Source: Flavobacterium psychroterrae (GTDB lineage Bacteria > Bacteroidota > Bacteroidia > Flavobacteriales > Flavobacteriaceae). Taken from it: a stretch of DNA of 64,000 nucleotides. This document shows, piece after piece, positions 59,453 to 64,000 of the stretch. Made by a program: the position numbers and the translations under genes. The notes below the pieces were generated by a model, which saw only the letters and a list, made by a program, of their open reading frames with translations, ran no database searches and was not told where the DNA came from. Every line of letters begins with the position of its first letter. Within the stretch, counting starts at the first letter, position 1. The stretch is from the NCBI RefSeq assembly GCF_018380615.1, contig NZ_JAGYVZ010000020.1, forward strand, positions 1 to 64,000, in the 5' to 3' direction.

Positions 59453-60454
59453 ATGAAAACTTCTACATCTCTCCGCCAAAACTCAAGTCATTTTTATATA
59501 ATTGGATTTCTGAGTTTTCTATTAGCATCTTGTGGTTCTTACCAAAATACTTCATATAATGACAATGACGGAGTATATGGTGGCTCAACAAGAACATATG
59601 CTACAAATACCACAAACACCAACAATCAATATAAAGACTACTTTAAATCATTGCAAGATGATAATCAGCCAACTGAAATTTTCACAGACGTTGATTCTTA
59701 CGGTAATTACTCAGATAACGACAGTACACAAACAGCTGCAACCGCTTATCCTGCCTGGGGAAGCGCAAATTCAGAAGTTGCTGTAAACGTATATTCTGAC
59801 CCTACATGGTCAATGGGATTCGGAATTGGTTTCGGATTCCCATATTATGGATGGGGTTACGGAGGCGGTGGTTATTGGGGCTACCCAAGTTACTGGGGAC
59901 CTAGATGGGGTTATCCGGGATGGGGATACCCAGGATATTGGGGTGGAGGTTATGGATATGGTTATAATAACTACTCTTACAGCTACGGAAGAAGAGGATC
60001 TGCCGCTTATTACGGAGGCAGAAACTATGCATCTAACAGAAGCTACATGACAAACAGAGGTTATAATACCAATAGAAACTACACTTCAGGAAGAAATTAT
60101 AACACAAACAGAAATAGCTATAATTCATCAAACAGACAAAATGGCTACTCTGACTTTAGAAGAAGTTCTTCTGCAAGCGGAAGAACATATAATTCATCAA
60201 GTCCAAGTTTCACAAATAGAAGAGCTACAACTCAAGGTCAAAGCAATAGCTATGATTATTCTAACAGAAGATCAAGCAGCAACACAACCACAAGAAGTTA
60301 CAACAATAACACAAATAGCTCACCATCAAGAAGCTACTCTCCTAGCCCATCTCGCTCTACGAATAATAGCGGCGGAGGAAGCATGAGATCATCTGGCGGC
60401 GGTGGAGGCGGTGGCGGAAGATCATACGGCGGAGGTGGAGGCGGAAGAAGATAA
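59453..60454 (+). CDS. Gly/Tyr/Ser/Asn-rich lipoprotein
   Basis: A 333-residue lipoprotein with a signal ending L-L-A-S-C (Cys27). Residues 120-180 are almost entirely Gly, Tyr, Trp and Pro (for example W-G-Y-P-S-Y-W-G-P), and the rest of the protein is rich in Asn, Ser, Arg and Tyr, ending in Gly tracts. This composition suggests a disordered, surface-exposed protein. The gene is 44 bp upstream of the OmpP1-like porin gene and may be in one transcript with it. Other frames are open through this region only because of the composition. Confidence 0.8.
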   Translation: MKTSTSLRQNSSHFYIIGFLSFLLASCGSYQNTSYNDNDGVYGGSTRTYATNTTNTNNQYKDYFKSLQDDNQPTEIFTDVDSYGNYSDNDSTQTAATAYPAWGSANSEVAVNVYSDPTWSMGFGIGFGFPYYGWGYGGGGYWGYPSYWGPRWGYPGWGYPGYWGGGYGYGYNNYSYSYGRRGSAAYYGGRNYASNRSYMTNRGYNTNRNYTSGRNYNTNRNSYNSSNRQNGYSDFRRSSSASGRTYNSSSPSFTNRRATTQGQSNSYDYSNRRSSSNTTTRSYNNNTNSSPSRSYSPSPSRSTNNSGGGSMRSSGGGGGGGGRSYGGGGGGRR

Positions 60455-60498
60455 TTAACTCTTCACAAATCTAAAAAATCACAATAAAACTTATCCAA

Positions 60499-62001
60499 AT
60501 GAAAAAAATATTATTCCTACTTATTACAGGACTAACTGTCAGCGTCTCACATTCACAAGAAATATCAGATGCTGTTCGTTACTCACAAGACAACTTAACA
60601 GGAACAGCAAGATTTAGAGCAATGAGCGGTGCTTTTGGAGCTGTTGGTGGAGATTTATCCTCCATGAGTGTCAATCCTGCCGGATCTGCAATTTTCTCTA
60701 ATAACCAAATGGGAGTAACTTTAAGCAATCAGAACATTAAAAATAACTCAGACTATTTTGGAAATCAGACGAGTGATAAAGAAAACTCATTTCTACTGAA
60801 CCAAGCCGGAGCTGTATTCGTTTTTCATGATCATAATCCAAATAGCTACTGGAAAAAAATTGCTATTGGTGCAACGTATGAAAACACAAATAATTTTAAC
60901 AATAATACTGTATCGGTAGGGACTAACCCAACAAATTCTATTGCAAATTATTTTCTGGCGTATGCTAACGGAATTTCATTAGGCGATATAACTCAAATAC
61001 CTTACAGAGATCAATTTTACAATGAACAACAAGCGTATTTTGGATATAAAGGATATGTAATAAATCCAGTTGCAAATACTGACAACAACACTCAATACAC
61101 TTCTAATGTTCCTGCAGGAGGTAATTATTATCAGGAAAACGAAACTCACACCAGCGGTTATAACAGCAAATTAAGCTTCAATATTGCTACATCATTTAAA
61201 GACAGACTTTATTTGGGAGCTAACTTAAATGTACACATTACAGATTTTAGAAGATCAAGCACATTCTACGAAGACAATGATAATCCATTACAAGCAACAG
61301 AAACTATATCAAATTTACGTTTCAACAACGAGCTTTACACATACGGTAACGGATTTTCATTTCAACTTGGTGCAATTGCTAAAGTTACGGAGTCATTCAG
61401 ACTTGGTTTAGCATATGAATCTAACACCTGGTACGAACTTTATGACGAGGTTTCTCAAAGTTTATACACAACAACGCAAGCTACAGGAGGACAACCAATA
61501 AACAATAATGTTAATCCAAATATTGTAAATGTATATGAATCATATACGTTACAAACTCCTGGGAAAACAACTTTTAGCGCAGCTTATATATTTGGAAAAT
61601 CCGGATTAATTAGTGTTGATTATGCTATTAAAGATTATGGAAATACTAAATACAAACCAACAAACGATGCTGGATTTAGAGGTGTAAACAGCGATATTAG
61701 CAATCAATTAACCAGCAATGGCGAATTAAGAGTTGGTGCCGAATACAAAATAAAACAATTAAGCTTGCGTGGTGGATATCGTTTTGAAGGAAGTCCATAC
61801 AAAAACGGAACAACTATTGGAGATCTAAACAGCTATTCAGGAGGCTTAGGCTATAATTTTGGAGGAACTAAAGTAGATTTAGCGTACTCCTATTTAGAAA
61901 GAAAATCGAATCAGGGATTTTTCGCTACAGGATTCACTGATGGCGCTAACATTACATCGAAACTAAATAATGTTTCTTTGACTTTATTATTTGAATTGTA
62001 A
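60499..62001 (+). CDS. OmpP1/FadL/TodX-like outer membrane protein
   Basis: A 500-residue outer membrane protein with a signal peptide ending S-H-S-Q. The N-terminal segment F-R-A-M-S-G-A-F-G-A-V-G-G-D-L-S-S-M-S-V-N-P-A-G matches the plug-like N-terminus of FadL/OmpP1-type transporters. A beta-barrel follows and ends in F-E-L. It probably takes up hydrophobic compounds. Confidence 0.9.
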   Translation: MKKILFLLITGLTVSVSHSQEISDAVRYSQDNLTGTARFRAMSGAFGAVGGDLSSMSVNPAGSAIFSNNQMGVTLSNQNIKNNSDYFGNQTSDKENSFLLNQAGAVFVFHDHNPNSYWKKIAIGATYENTNNFNNNTVSVGTNPTNSIANYFLAYANGISLGDITQIPYRDQFYNEQQAYFGYKGYVINPVANTDNNTQYTSNVPAGGNYYQENETHTSGYNSKLSFNIATSFKDRLYLGANLNVHITDFRRSSTFYEDNDNPLQATETISNLRFNNELYTYGNGFSFQLGAIAKVTESFRLGLAYESNTWYELYDEVSQSLYTTTQATGGQPINNNVNPNIVNVYESYTLQTPGKTTFSAAYIFGKSGLISVDYAIKDYGNTKYKPTNDAGFRGVNSDISNQLTSNGELRVGAEYKIKQLSLRGGYRFEGSPYKNGTTIGDLNSYSGGLGYNFGGTKVDLAYSYLERKSNQGFFATGFTDGANITSKLNNVSLTLLFEL

Positions 62002-62023
62002 TTAAAAATAAATAGATGAATTG

Positions 62024-62059
62024 AAATTTCCGTCAGGGTTTACTTGACGGATTTTTTTT
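62024..62059 (+). terminator. Terminator after the OmpP1-like gene
   Basis: CCGTCAGGGTTTACTTGACGG with seven-base arms and a following T-run lies 23 bp after the stop codon. Confidence 0.85.
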
Positions 62060-62105
62060 AGCCCTAATGATCCCGAAGTTTCGGGGAGATATCCTTTTAT
62101 AACGG
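62060..62105. repeat. Partial copy of the dispersed palindromic repeat
   Basis: TAGCCCTAATGATCCC, the hairpin CCCGAAGTTTCGGG and GATATCCTTTT resemble the inner half of the repeats at 12566 and 56642 in reverse orientation. The match is incomplete. Confidence 0.4.
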
Positions 62106-62219
62106 TCCCAGAACTTCAGAAGTCATAAAATACACGAAGCAGTCCTGACAACTATCATTAAGCTTGATAAAAAACAACTAAAAGAAACCGAAACAAGTGG
62201 TGTTTGGATAAAAAAAGTG

Positions 62220-62227
62220 TAATTTTG
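62220..62227 (+). promoter_or_regulatory. -7 box of rimO
   Basis: TAATTTTG matches TAnnTTTG and is 19 bp upstream of the ATG at 62247. Confidence 0.6.
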
Positions 62228-62246
62228 CACTCCAATTTATAAAAGT

Positions 62247-63560
62247 ATGAGAGCCAAGTCTTTAAAAAAGAACAAAATTAACGTAATCACTCTTGGGTGT
62301 TCGAAAAATGTATATGATAGTGAAGTCTTAATGGGACAGCTTCGTGCAAACGGCAAAGAAGTGACTCACGAGGCGCCTGCAGCAGAGGAAGGAAACATCA
62401 TTGTAATCAACACTTGTGGTTTTATTGATAATGCAAAAGCAGAATCAGTAAACATGATTTTGGAATATGCTGATAAAAAAGAGCGAGGATTGGTTGATAA
62501 AGTTTTTGTAACAGGATGTTTATCTGAGCGTTACAGACCTGATTTAGAAAAAGAAATCCCAAATGTAGATCAATATTTTGGCACAACAGAATTACCTCAA
62601 CTATTGAAAGCTTTAGGAGCTGATTATAAACATGAATTATTAGGAGAACGTTTAACGACAACTCCAAAAAACTACGCTTACCTAAAAATTGCTGAAGGTT
62701 GCGATAGACCTTGCAGCTTTTGTGCAATTCCGCTAATGAGGGGGACGCACGTTTCTCAACCAATTGAAAAACTGGTTAAAGAAGCTCAGGGATTAGCTAA
62801 AAACGGCGTTAAAGAATTAATTTTAATTGCACAAGACTTAACTTATTATGGTCTTGATATTTATAAAAAGAGAAATCTTGCTGAACTTCTTGAAGAATTA
62901 GCAAAAGTAGAAGGCATTGAGTGGATTCGTTTGCATTATGCTTATCCTACCGGTTTCCCGATGGATGTTTTGGAATTAATGAAACGCGAACCTAAAATTT
63001 GTAATTATATTGATATTCCGTTGCAACATATTTCAGATTCTATTTTGAAATCTATGCGTCGCGGGACAACTCAGGCAAAAACGACTCAATTATTAAAAGA
63101 TTTCAGAGCTGCTGTTCCGGGAATGGCGATCAGGACTACTTTAATTGTTGGATATCCTGGTGAAACTCAGGAGGATTTTGAAATTTTGAAAGATTTTGTT
63201 CAGGAAATGAAATTTGACAGAATGGGATGTTTTGCTTATTCTCATGAAGAAAATACACACGCTTATTTATTAGAAGATGATGTTCCTGCTGATGTAAAAC
63301 AAGCCAGAGCAAACGAAATCATGGAATTGCAATCGCAAATTTCATGGGATTTGAACCAGGAAAAAGTGGGTCAGGTTTATAAATGTATTATCGACAGAAA
63401 AGAAGGCGCTCATTTTGTGGGAAGATCTGAATTTGATAGTCCTGATGTTGACAACGAAGTTTTGATTGATGCCTCTAAACATTATGTAAAAACAGGGGAA
63501 TTTGTTAATATAAGGATAATAGAAGCAACAGAATTTGATTTATACGGAGAACCTGCTTAA
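62247..63560 (+). CDS. rimO: Ribosomal protein S12 methylthiotransferase
   Basis: A 437-residue radical SAM enzyme that methylthiolates Asp88 of S12 (E. coli numbering). The UPF0004 domain has three cysteines (T-L-G-C-S-K-N, I-N-T-C-G-F, T-G-C-L-S), the radical SAM motif is C-D-R-P-C-S-F-C, and a TRAM domain is at the C-terminus. The order and the L-T-Y-Y-G and R-R-G-T-T-Q motifs fit RimO rather than MiaB. Confidence 0.96.
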   Translation: MRAKSLKKNKINVITLGCSKNVYDSEVLMGQLRANGKEVTHEAPAAEEGNIIVINTCGFIDNAKAESVNMILEYADKKERGLVDKVFVTGCLSERYRPDLEKEIPNVDQYFGTTELPQLLKALGADYKHELLGERLTTTPKNYAYLKIAEGCDRPCSFCAIPLMRGTHVSQPIEKLVKEAQGLAKNGVKELILIAQDLTYYGLDIYKKRNLAELLEELAKVEGIEWIRLHYAYPTGFPMDVLELMKREPKICNYIDIPLQHISDSILKSMRRGTTQAKTTQLLKDFRAAVPGMAIRTTLIVGYPGETQEDFEILKDFVQEMKFDRMGCFAYSHEENTHAYLLEDDVPADVKQARANEIMELQSQISWDLNQEKVGQVYKCIIDRKEGAHFVGRSEFDSPDVDNEVLIDASKHYVKTGEFVNIRIIEATEFDLYGEPA

Positions 63561-63602
63561 ATTTACCCTATACAATTATCAATTTTAGATAAAAACACTT
63601 TT

Positions 63603-64000
63603 ATGAAAGCTATACAATCTTTATTTCTTTTGGTTTTTACCTTATTCTGCTTCAATTCTGTTTCTGCTCAATACGGAAACGGATATAACAATGGTTATGG
63701 AGGCGGCAATGGCTATGGCAATAATGGTTATGGAAGAGGTGGCGGAATGGGCATGGACAGAAGTATGATGGGCGGCGGACCGCAAGGAAACACCAGCAAA
63801 CCTAAAGAAGCATCACCCGAAGAAAATGCAGCCAGAATTGTAGAACAAATGAAACCGGTAGTAAATCTTGATGAACTTCAGGCTATTGCTATTGCAAATG
63901 TTTTTACAGACAGCATGAAAGAGCAAGGAATTCTTTTAAAAAATGAAGGCAGCAGTCAAGATGAAAAACTGGAGCAAATCAAAGCACTGAGAGAAAGCAC
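63603..64000 (+). CDS. Gly-rich secreted protein, truncated by the window end
   Basis: The first 132 codons of a gene that runs off the window. A signal peptide ends S-V-S-A-Q; residues 24-62 are rich in Gly, Asn, Tyr and Met. A helical, charged region follows (P-E-E-N-A-A-R-I-V-E-Q-M-K-P). It is 42 bp after rimO. Function unknown. Confidence 0.75.
   Translation, partial: MKAIQSLFLLVFTLFCFNSVSAQYGNGYNNGYGGGNGYGNNGYGRGGGMGMDRSMMGGGPQGNTSKPKEASPEENAARIVEQMKPVVNLDELQAIAIANVFTDSMKEQGILLKNEGSSQDEKLEQIKALRES

Noticed and set aside
59532..60386. Additional open frames within the Gly-rich lipoprotein gene
   Set aside because: They are alternate frames of a low-complexity coding region and lack signals, conserved motifs or sensible composition.

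Overview
The window looks like a chromosomal segment of an AT-rich Bacteroidota bacterium, most likely a Flavobacterium of the F. johnsoniae type. The evidence is the recurrent -7 promoter box TAnnTTTG, proteins with type IX secretion tails of both kinds (a Por-type tail on the beta-helix protein ending at 8264 and a CHU_C/type B tail on the protein ending at 52299), SPI/SPII signal peptides typical of gliding flavobacteria, 2TM-domain proteins and HD-PycTM proteins. No insertion sequence, prophage, CRISPR array or rRNA operon was found. Species assignment is inference.

Layout. 1-2118: a MarR regulator with two spaced operators, a nitroreductase and a YceI protein, closed by a strong terminator. 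2262-3539: a secreted beta-helix-like protein. 3637-14095: a complete trp biosynthetic cluster, trpE-G-D-C-F-B-A, preceded by a leader peptide with three consecutive Trp codons, an antiterminator and a terminator. The cluster is interrupted by a lipoprotein, a T9SS beta-helix protein, a four-helix-bundle protein and a gamma-glutamylcyclotransferase-like protein. 14250-18995: a TetR-TolC-EmrA-EmrB type efflux operon with a tandem operator. 19215-23170: yaaA, CCA-adding enzyme, a small membrane protein and heme A synthase. 23334-29868 (minus): a TonB-dependent receptor, a DUF2141 protein, a TPR-like protein, a LytS-type kinase fused to a 2TM domain, two more 2TM proteins and a LytTR regulator. 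30023-36386: DinB, an acetyltransferase, VOC, ClC, HPP, a pRiA4b ORF-3-like protein, a second four-helix-bundle protein, a nucleoid-associated protein and a small unknown. 36473-38154 (minus): a TetR/SDR pair sharing an operator. 38306-48086: a GAF protein, an HD-PycTM protein, a phosphoesterase/outer-membrane barrel fusion, a lipoprotein and an unknown with kinase-like motifs. 48181-52299: an ABC transporter and a choice-of-anchor L adhesin-like protein. 52511-64000: typA, a PAS histidine kinase with receiver, rpsT, three tRNA-Glu, proS, a Gly-rich lipoprotein, an OmpP1-like porin, rimO and a truncated Gly-rich secreted protein.

The most unusual feature is the intergenic DNA. It is full of imperfect palindromes whose arms are made of short words repeated every 7-9 bp (mostly 8 bp). 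Both four-helix-bundle (23S rRNA intervening-sequence protein family) genes sit inside the loop of such an inverted repeat: arms of 27 nt (25 matching) at 34421/34889, and of 28 nt (23 matching) at 9318/9742. In the second case the left arm contains the end of trpD. This is the architecture of an rRNA intervening sequence, but between protein genes. Empty versions made from the same words occur elsewhere in the window. I regard this as the best candidate for an undescribed element. Other strong leads are the trp attenuator, the HD-PycTM protein and the triplicated 2TM module of the LytS/LytTR locus.
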